Positions 1 through 7,967 are shown, counted from the first letter of the stretch. The stretch is DNA of 33,125 nt from Pseudomonadota bacterium (GCA_029287615.1 JARFQV010000180.1:1-33125); one strand, 5' to 3'. Program-made: numbers and translations. The notes: a model not told the origin generated them from the sequence alone.

Positions 1-499
1 ACGCAGGTCCAGGGATATGGGCCAGCGGAGAGAAATATCTGCCTCTCGCCAGTAAGCGTTCGGATTCTTGCTGTTCTTTGCCCTCTACTGTTTCCTGTCC
101 CGTAATACACTGAGTTTGCAGGCGAGCGATTTTTCCGGTTGGAATATGTGTGCCGTGAACGTCCGTTTACAGGTTGCCCTTCAACAGATAGTTCTGAACG
201 GCAAGTCTACCCCCCTATACGGACATCCGAGTAATTTACTCAGGTCCAGCCGTTCACGCCTGGTTGCTCATTCGTTGCGTAAAGCGTGCCATTCGCATCG
301 CAACGAATGGCGCGATTCTGAATGCAATTCCAGAGACAGGATGTGGATGTGTGCCCTTAAGCGGACCAGCTATACTGCATTCCCACATTACATCTCCGTT
401 GCAAATGTCTCGACAGTTTTTTCACGGTAATCATGACGGCGGACTTAGCTGTTATCAAGATAACCGCAATCGCCTTTCTTGATGTAACCCGTAAACAAA
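1..499. other. Gene-poor left edge, no supported gene
   Basis: I see no convincing gene here. The track ORFs at 68-430 and 264-482 overlap in different frames, have low-complexity Ser/Arg/His-rich translations, no good ribosome binding site and no recognisable domain. The segment holds one copy of a short patterned sequence (CTGAACGGCA, then TATACGGAC, then CGAGTAATTT, about 194-237) that recurs in the same order near 2102-2177. Confidence 0.6.
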
Positions 500-530
500 T
501 GTCGGCTGAATCCTGATGATCCAGCCGACA
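500..530 (-). terminator. Hairpin downstream of the cytochrome gene
   Basis: TGTCGGCTG (500-508) pairs perfectly with CAGCCGACA (522-530), and an inner ATC/GAT can extend the stem past one mismatch. Read on the minus strand it is followed by ATTTGTTT, a moderately T-rich tail, so it could end transcription of the minus-strand cytochrome gene. Confidence 0.45.
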
Positions 531-563
531 ATCAGTAACTATATATCTGGAAGTTCACTTGAA

Positions 564-593
564 CATGCCTTGCCTGGTTACAGGCAAGGCATG
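564..593 (-). terminator. Strong 13-bp hairpin after the cytochrome gene
   Basis: CATGCCTTGCCTG (564-576) and CAGGCAAGGCATG (581-593) form a perfect 13-bp stem with a GTTA loop, about 30 bases beyond the stop codon of the minus-strand cytochrome gene. The minus-strand tail (TTCAAGTG) is not a true T-run, so it may be a weak terminator or an mRNA 3'-end stabiliser acting with the hairpin at 500-530. Confidence 0.55.
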
Positions 594-622
594 AGGGAAT
601 CTCCGGCAAGCGGCGTTAGCTG

Positions 623-1549
623 CTAGGGGGTAACATCCACCGGAATCTTGATCGTCCAGGCACCGCGGATTTGCCCGGGAGAATATCCTAAGGCCTTGTC
701 ATAAGGATATTCAATCCCTATTGCCTCTACGACACCTGGCGCGAGATCGGCGTCATTGCCATGGCACTTCAGGCAGGGCAGGCCACTTACATTTGCCGGT
801 GGCGGCATTGTGATAGAGCGTATGTAACGGAAATAGGTATTGGCAACCCGCACTTTGCCCTTGCCGCCGACCTCTTTGACAAAATCAAATGCTTCGTACT
901 CGTTGGTAATAAAAGGTTGTCCATTTGGTTTGTTCAAAATAGTGCCGTTTTCGTCTGTAACCGCAAACTCTGTTCTTGGCGACCCCTTTGCTGCTAGCGC
1001 CTCGAAGTTCATGAGTTGTGCCAGTTCCCAGTCATCCGGAATATTGCGTGAATTCCTGTTTTTTGTGGTTACGCGCCGTACCAAGTAGCCATATTTTTTG
1101 GATACTTCAGACCCAGCGAGAGGAGCAATATCGGGACACTGCGGGAAAACAGCGGTAAAAATTGCGGGATCAGTAGGATCTATCCCGGTTTCCTGAGCGG
1201 TTTGCTGTATATGCTGGCCGAATAATCTGAACAGGTTTGCAAAATACTCATTGGTAACGCTTCGTCCTTCAGCTATCAGGTCTGCTTCAGTCGGTGGATC
1301 GGTAGGTGGTGTAGCTATACAGTCTGGGTCTTCCGTACAGAAGCCGCAGGCACCTTCGGTCAGGTATTGGTCTTTTTCGGGTGTAGGCTCCTGGTAAGTG
1401 GTACCGTGGCAAAATCCACAGTCCGTAATTACCCCGATAGTATCGGAACATACGTTATTTAGATCATCCAGCATGTTTTGTCTTGCCATGGTGTTGCCGA
1501 CTGAACCCAGCATAAGAGCTGCGCCGGAAAGAAGTAGTATTTTTTTCAT
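623..1549 (-). CDS. Secreted c-type cytochrome with Tll0287-like (DUF3365) domain
   Basis: Predicted periplasmic haem protein of about 308 residues. The track ORF begins four codons earlier (MEEK), but that first ATGGAGGAA contains the GGAGG ribosome binding site, so the second ATG (1549) is the likely start. MKKILLLSGAALMLGS looks like a signal peptide. There are two CxxCH haem-c motifs: CGFCH (about residues 44-48) and CLKCH (about 259-263). A third motif, CGFCT (about 68-72), copies the first but lacks the haem histidine. The body (NEYFANLFRLFGQHIQQTA, a SKKYG segment, then CLKCHG and an IRGAW end) resembles the Tll0287-like/DUF3365 family, which often acts as a haem-binding sensor or redox domain. 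It stands alone, with hairpins downstream and an FNR-type site upstream. The N-terminal cysteine-rich part (about 35-80) is not the usual family layout. The partner redox protein is unknown. Confidence 0.85.
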   Translation of the reverse strand: MKKILLLSGAALMLGSVGNTMARQNMLDDLNNVCSDTIGVITDCGFCHGTTYQEPTPEKDQYLTEGACGFCTEDPDCIATPPTDPPTEADLIAEGRSVTNEYFANLFRLFGQHIQQTAQETGIDPTDPAIFTAVFPQCPDIAPLAGSEVSKKYGYLVRRVTTKNRNSRNIPDDWELAQLMNFEALAAKGSPRTEFAVTDENGTILNKPNGQPFITNEYEAFDFVKEVGGKGKVRVANTYFRYIRSITMPPPANVSGLPCLKCHGNDADLAPGVVEAIGIEYPYDKALGYSPGQIRGAWTIKIPVDVTP

Positions 1550-1657
1550 TTTTTCCTCCATTTATCAGGATGCTTCAAGCATTCATAAAGATGTTAAAAA
1601 TTTTGTAAAATAAAGTGTGTGGGTGTCCAGAATAGTCTTGTTTCGAATAAAAGATGC

Positions 1658-1663
1658 AATTTA
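1658..1663 (-). promoter_or_regulatory. Possible -10 of the cytochrome promoter
   Basis: On the minus strand TAAATT matches TATAAT at 4 of 6 positions. Its place relative to the FNR-type site at 1686-1699 would put transcription start near 1651 with the site centred close to -41.5, the class II activator position. The assignment rests on this spacing more than on the hexamer. Confidence 0.4.
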
Positions 1664-1685
1664 GCAGACTCTGCAGGGCCGGCAC

Positions 1686-1699
1686 TTGATATGGATCAA
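1686..1699 (-). promoter_or_regulatory. FNR/Anr-type binding site
   Basis: TTGATATGGATCAA is a perfect match to the FNR consensus TTGAT-N4-ATCAA. It lies about 140 bases upstream of the chosen cytochrome start, and a -10-like hexamer sits at the distance expected for FNR activation under low oxygen. CRP-type regulators share related sites, so which regulator binds is inferred. Confidence 0.65.
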
Positions 1700-2394
1700 G
1701 AGAGACTGCCAAGTTCTATGAACAACGACCTGGCACCCACCTATTCCATTCAGCCTCTGATCGGTCTCTAGGTCGTTTCCGGCCCATTATCAGAACGGAT
1801 ATGTTCTGGTACGGTACGCCATGCACCAGCATGGGATCGGACAACGTGTCGATTACGTCAAGTTCCTTGAGGCGACGCTCGAACCGGATGGCCAAGCACT
1901 CTCAGGGGGGCTCATTATTTCAAGCATGTTAGCAATACAGCAGGGGGCGCAATCCCGGTGCATTCGGGTTAAGTCTTTACCGGAAATCAGAAAAGAAATA
2001 TATATGGTTTGGCGAAGGTAAAAAAAGGGCGATGGCAGCCGATGAGCATCTACTCCCTGCAGGTCTGCTTGCAGTACGTACATGTCATTCCTGCAATTTT
2101 CCTGAACGGCAGGAGTAGGCCCGTTTCCGTATACGGACCTTCACATAGCCATGAAAGGTGTGCTGCACGAGTAATTTCACCATCGTGTGAACCTGTCATC
2201 TCTCTAACGCACTGATTCTATTAGAATGTAATCTTCCCATATGCTGATAGCCCGGTTATTTCGCAGCATGAACTCGGGTTGCAAGTGCCTCAAAACCATA
2301 AAGTAAATACAATACCAACACCCGGCTGGAAACCACCGGGGATACAGTTTTCTTTCTCCTCTTTGCCCTCTGCGTTTCAGGCGGCGGTAAGTCT
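1700..2394. other. Long intergenic stretch, no supported gene
   Basis: No convincing coding region. Visible items are a spaced palindrome CAGAAC-N6-GTTCTG (1791-1808); the second copy of the patterned sequence also seen at 194-237 (CTGAACGGCA at 2102, GTATACGGAC at 2129, CGAGTAATTT at 2168), here containing the 12-bp palindrome TCCGTATACGGA (2126-2137); and a 13-base palindrome ATTCTATTAGAAT (2215-2227) that could be an operator for the downstream kinase. Small track ORFs here have no family resemblance. Confidence 0.5.
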
Positions 2395-3312
2395 ATGATC
2401 AGAATCGGAATCGACCTTGGCGGGACAAAGATAGAGGCACTGGCAATGGATGTGGCTGGTCGGGTACTCGTTCGGCGCCGTATAGCCACACCGGCCGGGG
2501 ACTATCATGCAACGCTACAGGCGATGACCGGTCTGGTCCTGGATCTGGAGAGCGAGATTGGCGAGAAGGCAAAGGTAGGTATCGGGATGCCAGGTGCGCT
2601 TTCGCGCAGGACTGGCAGGGTCAAGAATTCGAACTCCGTTTGTTTGAATGGCAGACCGGTCAAGCAAGACATCGAACAGTACCTGCAGCGCGTGGTCCGC
2701 ATCGCCAATGACGCAGACTGCTTCGCACTCTCGGAGGCGAGCGATGGTGCGGGAGCCGGTGCCGGGACGGTTTTCGGCGTCATTGCCGGCACAGGAACGG
2801 GCGGGGGGATTGTGGTGAATGGCGCCTTGCTGTCCGGTCCCAATGCGATTGCCGGGGAATGGGGCCACAACCCGCTCCCCTGGCCCCGTGAAAGTGAGTC
2901 ACCGGGGCCGGACTGTTATTGTGGCAGGCAGGGGTGTATCGAGACCTGGCTTTCCGGTCCGGGGCTGGCTCGTGATCATGCGCAGGTAACCGGGTACGTC
3001 GCTGATGCGCATGAGATCAGCCGCCAGGCGCTGGAGGGTGATGCCGCGGCAGGGAAAACACTGGCGCGTTATGCAGATAGAATGGCAAGGGCGCTTGCCA
3101 GTGTCATCAATATCCTGGATCCTGATGTGATCGTGCTGGGCGGGGGAATCTCCAATATCAGCGACCTGTACAAAAGCGTACCCGAACGCTGGGATGACTA
3201 CGTTTTTTCCGACTGTGTCGATACCAGGCTGGTGCGCGCCAGGCATGGCGATTCCAGCGGTGTGCATGGTGCTGCCTGGTTGTGGACCGCGGAGTCGCTA
3301 TGGCCGGATTGA
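2395..3312 (+). CDS. mak: ROK-family fructokinase
   Basis: Predicted cytoplasmic sugar kinase phosphorylating fructose (and perhaps other hexoses) with ATP. The 305-residue protein has the ROK phosphate-binding start IGIDLGGTK (about 4-12), a VKNSNS segment, the catalytic region IANDADCFALSEA, and the zinc-binding ROK signature GEWGHNPLPW followed by CYCGRQGCIETW (about 155-187). Length and near-continuous resemblance to E. coli Mak (YajF), including the ILDPDVIVLGGGISN and HGDSSGVHGAAWLW segments near the C terminus, support the call over glucokinase or NagK. Only a weak ribosome binding site (GCGGTAAG) precedes the ATG. The end overlaps the btuF start by 13 bases, so the two are probably co-transcribed though functionally unrelated. 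Confidence 0.9.
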   Translation: MIRIGIDLGGTKIEALAMDVAGRVLVRRRIATPAGDYHATLQAMTGLVLDLESEIGEKAKVGIGMPGALSRRTGRVKNSNSVCLNGRPVKQDIEQYLQRVVRIANDADCFALSEASDGAGAGAGTVFGVIAGTGTGGGIVVNGALLSGPNAIAGEWGHNPLPWPRESESPGPDCYCGRQGCIETWLSGPGLARDHAQVTGYVADAHEISRQALEGDAAAGKTLARYADRMARALASVINILDPDVIVLGGGISNISDLYKSVPERWDDYVFSDCVDTRLVRARHGDSSGVHGAAWLWTAESLWPD

Positions 3313-4211
3313 ACGGCTCCATGTTATGGCGGCTGGCTGTACTGTTCATCCTCACCCCTGCCTTGCCACTGTACGCCGCTGTTAGCGTTCCGGACGATTC
3401 CGGGCACAGAATCCGCCTCTCCGTGCCTGCGAACCGGATTGTCAGTCTGGCCCCGCATGCAACCGAGCTGTTATTTGCCGCCGGGGCGGGGCCGCGGGTA
3501 GTGGGGGTGTCGGAATACAGTGATTACCCGCCCGCTGCCCGTGACCTGCCGCGGGTCAGTGGCGGTGGTGGTGTGGATTTGGAGGCCGTGCTGGCACTGG
3601 AGCCCGATCTGGTGATCGCCTGGGGCAGTGGTAACCCGAATCACCAGGTCGACCGGCTTCGTGCGCTTGGTATACGGGTGTTTCTGTCCGAGCCACGCAC
3701 CATCGATGATATCGCCTGGAGCATTGAACGGCTGGGGGCGCTGGCCGGAACCGGGGTGTATGCTGCAGAGGCGGCGACGGTTTTCAGGACCAGGGCCGAT
3801 GCCCTGCAGAAGCAGTACGCAGCGCTCCCGCCGGTCTCCGTGTTTTATGAAGTCTGGCCACAGCCACTACTGACCATCAACGAAGACCACCTGATCAGCA
3901 AGGTGATCCGTTTGTGTGGCGGCAGGAATATATTCGATGGACTGCCCACCCTGACGCCACAGGTCGATATCGAGGCGGTGCTGGTCCTGGATCCGGAAGT
4001 GATCATCGCCGCTTCGGACGATGGTGAGTTACCCGGATGGCTGGAACAATGGAGCAAATGGCCTGCGCTCACCGCAGTGCGCAACCGGAATATCCGTGCC
4101 ATTCACGCAGACCTGATTGTCCGTCATACACCACGGGTACTGGATGGTGCGGAACAGTTATGCAATTACCTCGAGCAGGTCAGGCGCCAGGGGAGTGAAA
4201 TCAAGCCGTAG
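3300..4211 (+). CDS. btuF: Periplasmic cobalamin-binding protein of the BtuCDF importer
   Basis: Predicted periplasmic B12-capture protein feeding BtuCD. The ATG at 3300 has GGAG five bases upstream and is preferred over the GTG at 3282 used by the track. A signal peptide (LAVLFILTPALPLYA) precedes a class III binding fold: RIVSLAPHATELLFAAGAG, VVGVSEYSDYPPAA, then LEAVLALEPDLVIAWGSG, all typical of BtuF, with VSVFYEVWPQPLLTINEDHLISKVIRLCGG marking the second lobe. About 303 residues, slightly longer than E. coli BtuF. It lies 7 kb from btuC/btuD and on the other strand, but no other binding protein of this class is in the window, so it is the natural partner. A haem or siderophore ligand is possible, but the YEVW-P-LLT segment and the B12 neighbourhood favour cobalamin. 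Confidence 0.85.
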   Translation: MAGLNGSMLWRLAVLFILTPALPLYAAVSVPDDSGHRIRLSVPANRIVSLAPHATELLFAAGAGPRVVGVSEYSDYPPAARDLPRVSGGGGVDLEAVLALEPDLVIAWGSGNPNHQVDRLRALGIRVFLSEPRTIDDIAWSIERLGALAGTGVYAAEAATVFRTRADALQKQYAALPPVSVFYEVWPQPLLTINEDHLISKVIRLCGGRNIFDGLPTLTPQVDIEAVLVLDPEVIIAASDDGELPGWLEQWSKWPALTAVRNRNIRAIHADLIVRHTPRVLDGAEQLCNYLEQVRRQGSEIKP

Positions 4212-4229
4212 TCGTGTTATGTCCCGACG

Positions 4230-4607
4230 CTATTGCATCTCGGGTGCCACGGGCATCAGGGGGTTGCATTTTTTGATGATCACCTTTCCCTGAAGCATAT
4301 TTCCCTTGGAATACTCGTTGAAATGACAGCTGTTCGTGGCCGGGTCATAGTTCTCGATCCACAGGTTATCGTCCTTCCAGGTGGCTCCCATGTGATACTG
4401 GCCTTCCGGAACGGTAATGGACATGATGCCGCCCCAGCGTTTCACGAAAACCTGCTGGAAATGAAAATAGTAAGCTGTCCAGGCAATGAATAGCAGGATC
4501 GCCGCAATCGGAAGACCCAGCTTCAGGTTTTCCATTTTTACGCCAATGATGCCTATGACAGCGACAACCAGGAAGATAATCAATGTCCAGTACAGATAGG
4601 TAATCAT
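4230..4607 (-). CDS. Small two-helix membrane protein of unknown function
   Basis: A 125-residue protein I do not recognise. It has two hydrophobic helices (about 3-23 and 30-48) and a polar C-terminal domain of about 75 residues carrying two cysteines (in TNSCHFNEY and IKKCNPL) and several aromatic residues. With a short loop between the helices, both ends probably face the same side. GGAG lies seven bases before the ATG. It converges on btuF with an 18-base gap and is not obviously in an operon. The coding call rests on coherent topology, a good start and being the only long ORF that fits the gap. Confidence 0.7.
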   Translation of the reverse strand: MITYLYWTLIIFLVVAVIGIIGVKMENLKLGLPIAAILLFIAWTAYYFHFQQVFVKRWGGIMSITVPEGQYHMGATWKDDNLWIENYDPATNSCHFNEYSKGNMLQGKVIIKKCNPLMPVAPEMQ

Positions 4608-4856
4608 CTCAAGACTCCGTATCGGTGGGTTGGTTCCTGCTCATTATACTGGCTATTCCCCGGATGAGCTTCCTGCCTGCTGGTCCGGGGTGTGCTGAGC
4701 TGGATAGCTATAATCAGTACGCAGGTATAGCCGGCGCTGGATCACGCGCACGGAGGCTGGATGTGCGGGAAGAAGCTGGATATGATTATGGCTGCAGGTA
4801 TGGCAGGGGGAACGAATGCTTTACATAATGAACCAGTCACCCCGGAGGTAGAACCG

Positions 4857-5240
4857 ATGTCATCCCGTGATAAACAGTCCGGTGAGTCCAGGCTGGACAG
4901 GGTCGTTGCCGACGCGCAGCGAAATCGCGAGGAACGGGAACGCTCCTACCGGGAGCGTGCCCTCAAGATGTATCCGTGGATCTGCGGGCGCTGCATGCGG
5001 GAGTTCAGTCTCGAAAATCTCCATGAACTCACGGTGCATCACCGGGACCACAATCATGACAACAACCCGCCGGATGGCAGCAACTGGGAGCTGTTATGCC
5101 TGTATTGTCATGACAATGAACATTCTCGCTATCTGGATAGCACTGGTTCCGCATCTCCCGATCAGGATGTGGATGCCAGTGGCACAGCTACCCATAATCC
5201 GTTCGCAGATCTCAGGGAAAGAATGAAGGATGGCAAGTAA
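4857..5240 (+). CDS. yajD: YajD-family HNH nuclease-like protein
   Basis: Predicted small HNH-fold protein, 127 residues, closely resembling E. coli YajD, whose role is not established. The core YRERALKMYPWICGRCMREF, then LTVHHRDHNHDNNPPDGSNWELLCLYCHDNEHSRY, shows two CxxC zinc ligand pairs (CGRC and CLYC) around the HNH residues (HHRDHNHDNN and CHDNEH). The C terminus NPFADLRERM also matches YajD. The start is set at 4857, where GGAGG lies eight bases upstream; the track ORF starts 96 bases earlier with a non-conserved extension. A charged, probably helical stretch (ADAQRNREERERSYRERA) precedes the domain. The stop overlaps the track start of the next ORF, but the true next start is probably about 100 bases downstream. 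Confidence 0.88.
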   Translation: MSSRDKQSGESRLDRVVADAQRNREERERSYRERALKMYPWICGRCMREFSLENLHELTVHHRDHNHDNNPPDGSNWELLCLYCHDNEHSRYLDSTGSASPDQDVDASGTATHNPFADLRERMKDGK

Positions 5241-5340
5241 GGCCTGTCATTCCACGAGTCCTGGCTCCAGGGGCAGGAAACCTTCCCATATCCCGGTTGC
5301 CGGAGACAATGCATTTTCAGCAAGCGGTGAGGGGGGCTAT

Positions 5341-5907
5341 GTGCGTAAGCTGCTTAACCGTACTGCCTGGTTCCTGCTGTGTGTGCCCTTGCTTGTTAAC
5401 TCCGGTGAGGTAGTGCGGAAAAAAAATCCCGACACCGGCCTGCTTTCGTGGAAGGTGAAGGAATCAGGCTTGAGCATCGAGTTTATACAGGTTTTGCCGG
5501 ATTACGTCGCAGCCGTGTACGGATCACGTGATATTCCCCCGGCAGTACTGGAGAGTATGGCAGGCTATTGTGTATTCGGAACCATCCTGAAAAACGAATC
5601 GGCTCAGGAGCTCACATACAGAATGGCCGACTGGCGTTATGTGACCCGAGATGGCAGCGAGCATCGGATAAAGACAAAGACGGAATGGGTGGCGGAATGG
5701 AAGGGTCGGGGCGTGAGTTACCGGTGGTCGCTGCTGCCGGATGATCAGGTCTTCGAGCCAGGTGACTGGAGTCAGGGTTTTATTACCTTCCGTCTTCCAC
5801 CAGACAGTGTTTTCGATCTGAAATTCAGTTGGAGGTATCAGGGTGAGGAACACACCGGAACGATCAGGGATATGCGCTGTGCACCTGCAAGGCCGCCGGG
5901 TGAATGA
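5341..5907 (+). CDS. Secreted protein of unknown function, upstream of a redoxin
   Basis: A 188-residue protein I cannot assign. The GTG at 5341 is preferred: a purine-rich GAGGGGGG site lies just upstream, and a signal-peptide-like sequence (VRKLLNRTAWFLLCVPLLVNSG) follows at once. The track start at 5230 would add 37 residues with no secretion logic. The mature part looks like a single beta-rich domain with aromatic motifs (YVAAVYGSRDIPP, YRMADWRYVTRDG, FDLKFSWRYQGEEHTG) and two cysteines (one in AGYCVFG, one in MRCAP). The stop overlaps the start of the TlpA-type redoxin by 8 bases (GTGAATGA), so the two are translationally coupled and may work together in the periplasm, for example as substrate and thiol reductase. 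That link is inference. Confidence 0.72.
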   Translation: MRKLLNRTAWFLLCVPLLVNSGEVVRKKNPDTGLLSWKVKESGLSIEFIQVLPDYVAAVYGSRDIPPAVLESMAGYCVFGTILKNESAQELTYRMADWRYVTRDGSEHRIKTKTEWVAEWKGRGVSYRWSLLPDDQVFEPGDWSQGFITFRLPPDSVFDLKFSWRYQGEEHTGTIRDMRCAPARPPGE

Positions 5908-6448
5908 CAGGGCTGCACGGGTAATAGCGATTCTGTGGCTGCTCTTGTTAGCGGGGGTGGTCTTTGCGCAACCAGCCGAGCCGGAACTCGGGCATCAGCT
6001 GAATCCGGTAAAGGAACCGGTTCCGGCGCCCGACTTCACGCTCAGGGACATGGATGACAGGGCATACTCGATCCGGGACCTCCGGGGTAGTGTCGTGATG
6101 CTGAATTTCTGGGCGACCTGGTGTCCACCCTGTCGTCACGAAATGCCATCGCTGGAGGCGCTCTACCGGAAGTTCAGTGGCGAGGCCTTCACGGTGATCG
6201 GCATCAATGAATGGGAGGACCCTGACCTGGTTTTTGCCTATATGGGAGACTTGAGCGTCTTTCCGACTTTCCCGATCGTGTATGACCGCGATGGAGACGT
6301 ATCGGTTGCCTACGGAGTCAAGGGTCTGCCGACCACTTACCTGCTGAATCGAAATGGCGATATTGTGTACCGGGCGGTGGGTGGCAGGAATTTTGACCAC
6401 CCGGAGGTGGAGAAAACCATCCGTGCCTTGCTGGAAGAGAGGAACTAG
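5900..6448 (+). CDS. TlpA/ResA-type periplasmic thiol-disulfide oxidoreductase
   Basis: Predicted thioredoxin-fold protein tethered to or exported across the inner membrane. The GTG at 5900 overlaps the previous stop and gives a signal sequence directly (VIAILWLLLLAGVVFAQ); the ATG at 5843 would add 19 residues ahead of it. The mature domain has the redoxin opening PAPDFTLRDMDDRAYSIRDLRG, the active site FWATWCPPCRHEMPSLEALY (WCPPC, a ResA/TlpA-type pair) and the cis-proline loop GVKGLPTTYLL. About 182 residues, normal for the family. Such proteins reduce disulfides of apocytochrome c or other periplasmic targets; no cytochrome c maturation genes are adjacent, so the target is unknown. It converges on the minus-strand pduO, 79 bases apart. 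Confidence 0.85.
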   Translation: MNDRAARVIAILWLLLLAGVVFAQPAEPELGHQLNPVKEPVPAPDFTLRDMDDRAYSIRDLRGSVVMLNFWATWCPPCRHEMPSLEALYRKFSGEAFTVIGINEWEDPDLVFAYMGDLSVFPTFPIVYDRDGDVSVAYGVKGLPTTYLLNRNGDIVYRAVGGRNFDHPEVEKTIRALLEERN

Positions 6449-6527
6449 CCCGTTTACCGGCGGCGATGGCCGGGAGCCCAGGGGATCAACACCTGAAAGG
6501 GATACCGGAGCGGAATCAGCCCGGCGG

Positions 6528-7070
6528 TTAGTGGCGTTCCCAAAGAACATCTTTCCTCCCGGCCCGCTTGTTGATGCATCGTGCCATCACGAAAAGCAGA
6601 TCGGACAGCCTGTTCAGGTACCGGAGCGTCACTCCATTGATACTTTCCGACTTGTTCAGGGTAATGAGGCGGCGTTCCGCTCGCCGGCACAGGGCCCTGG
6701 CAGCATGACAGGCAGCCGCCGCCGGTGTGCCACCCGGCAGGATAAATTCCCGGAGCGGGCTGAGTTCTGCATTCAGCGTGTCGAGAATGGTCTCCAGGCG
6801 CGCGACCCGCTCGTCGGCAATCAGGTTCGTACCGGGCAGGGAGAGCTCCCCGCCGATATCGAACAGGCTGTGCTGGATGAGGATCAGATCCCCTGCAATC
6901 GTATCGGGCAGGTCGTGAGCCACCAACTGGCCGAGTGCGCAGTTGAGCTCATCGACGGTGCCGATCGCCTCGATGCGCGCATGGTCCTTGTCGACGCGTA
7001 CCCCGTCTCCCAGCCCGGTGGTGCCCTGGTCGCCGGTGCGAGTATAGATTTTTGTCAGACGATTTCCCAT
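6528..7070 (-). CDS. pduO: PduO-type ATP:cob(I)alamin adenosyltransferase
   Basis: Predicted cytoplasmic trimeric enzyme that transfers the adenosyl group from ATP to cob(I)alamin, giving coenzyme B12. The 180 residues show the ATP-binding N terminus KIYTRTGDQGTTGLGDG, the segment EAIGTVDELNCALG, the loop FILPGGTPAAAACHAARALCRRAER with the conserved Arg/Glu, and the C-terminal YLNRLSDLLFVMAR. These define the PduO/MmaB family, unrelated in fold to CobA/BtuR. It is the last gene of the riboswitch-led btuB-tonB-pduO group, 84 bases after tonB, so imported corrinoid can be adenosylated by a co-regulated enzyme. Only a weak ribosome binding site (GAAGAT) is visible. Confidence 0.92.
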   Translation of the reverse strand: MGNRLTKIYTRTGDQGTTGLGDGVRVDKDHARIEAIGTVDELNCALGQLVAHDLPDTIAGDLILIQHSLFDIGGELSLPGTNLIADERVARLETILDTLNAELSPLREFILPGGTPAAAACHAARALCRRAERRLITLNKSESINGVTLRYLNRLSDLLFVMARCINKRAGRKDVLWERH

Positions 7071-7154
7071 TTTGATGTGATCTTCAAGTTTTGTGGTTGT
7101 ATCCGGCAGCTGGCATGCGGCTGCCTTCCATGTCGCAATTGTTGCGCCTGCGGG

Positions 7155-7967
7155 TTAACTGTCCACCAGTCTGAATTCAACCGGCAGGATCATGTCCATG
7201 GCACGCCCGCCCAGCAAGGTTCGTGATGCACCGATGGTGCGAATCTTCCCGGCACTCAGCAGGGCGGCCTTGTCCAGAACCGTGTAACCCGAGCTTTCCA
7301 GTATACGGATATCCCCGACGACACCATTGGCCTGTATGCGGATGCCAAGCGTCAGTTTGCCTTGCCATCCATTACGGCGTGCTCGTCGCGGATAGCTGAA
7401 ATGTCTCTGGAATGCCAGATGCAGTGTCTGTGCAATCCGCTGCCTCGATGCAGCGCTTTCATCCGCGCTGTTGCGGGTACGATCCGTTCCCGCAGTAGAC
7501 CCGGTTCCGATTGTGCTGTTCTTATCCACAGCGTGGCGTATCGGAGGGGCCGGTGTCAATCGGTCTGTTGCCGACGCGGCCGTTGGCCTGGGTGGTTCGA
7601 TAGCCCGTGTGACGGCGGGACTTGCAGGTTCCGGCCTGCCTGTGACCGGTGGTTCCGGTTTTGGCTCATCGGTAAGCGGACTTTCCCCGTTATCCTGTTC
7701 AGGGGCGTTTTCCGTGCTTTCGTGAATATCCGTACTTTCGGCCTTCGACGCAGATGGCTGGTGATAATTGAGCGAGATGGCGATGGGTGACCGGATCCCC
7801 GGGCCGGGAACTGAGCTGTGATCTTCCCATAACTGGACAAGCAGGACATGCATGGCAATGGATCCGGCGACAAACCATCCCAGCCGGGGAAGGCGATATC
7901 TCGTGATCAGAAGACCTGATTCCCCGGGCAACTCCGGTTTAACGCGAGTTGAAATGAAGGCTGACAA
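7155..7967 (-). CDS. tonB: TonB energy-transducing protein dedicated to the btuB operon
   Basis: Predicted inner-membrane-anchored TonB that transmits proton-motive force to the BtuB receptor. Layout over 270 residues: short cytoplasmic N terminus, one transmembrane helix (LGWFVAGSIAMHVLLVQLW, about 29-47), a proline-rich periplasmic spacer (about 90-150, with PKPEPPVTGRPEPASP), and the TonB C-terminal domain starting FSYPRRARRNGWQGKLTLGIRI and ending MILPVEFRLVDS. The start appears to be TTG inside the btuB 3' end (29-base overlap) with AGGAG eight bases upstream, implying translational coupling to btuB. ExbB and ExbD are not in the window, so it must rely on copies elsewhere. Confidence 0.9.
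   Translation of the reverse strand: MSAFISTRVKPELPGESGLLITRYRLPRLGWFVAGSIAMHVLLVQLWEDHSSVPGPGIRSPIAISLNYHQPSASKAESTDIHESTENAPEQDNGESPLTDEPKPEPPVTGRPEPASPAVTRAIEPPRPTAASATDRLTPAPPIRHAVDKNSTIGTGSTAGTDRTRNSADESAASRQRIAQTLHLAFQRHFSYPRRARRNGWQGKLTLGIRIQANGVVGDIRILESSGYTVLDKAALLSAGKIRTIGASRTLLGGRAMDMILPVEFRLVDS

Noticed and set aside
68-430. 120-residue plus-strand ORF
   Set aside because: No ribosome binding site, low-complexity Ser/Arg/His translation, overlaps another frame ORF, no domain resemblance.
1791-1808. CAGAAC-N6-GTTCTG palindrome as a LexA-type site
   Set aside because: Does not fit the CTGT-N8-ACAG consensus and no SOS gene is adjacent.
4625-4828. 67-residue plus-strand ORF before yajD
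   Set aside because: Composition changes to a Gly/Arg/Tyr-rich stretch after the first 20 residues, no ribosome binding site, and it overlaps the yajD upstream region.
6354-7226. 290-residue plus-strand ORF
   Set aside because: Antisense shadow of pduO, which has clear family motifs on the minus strand.
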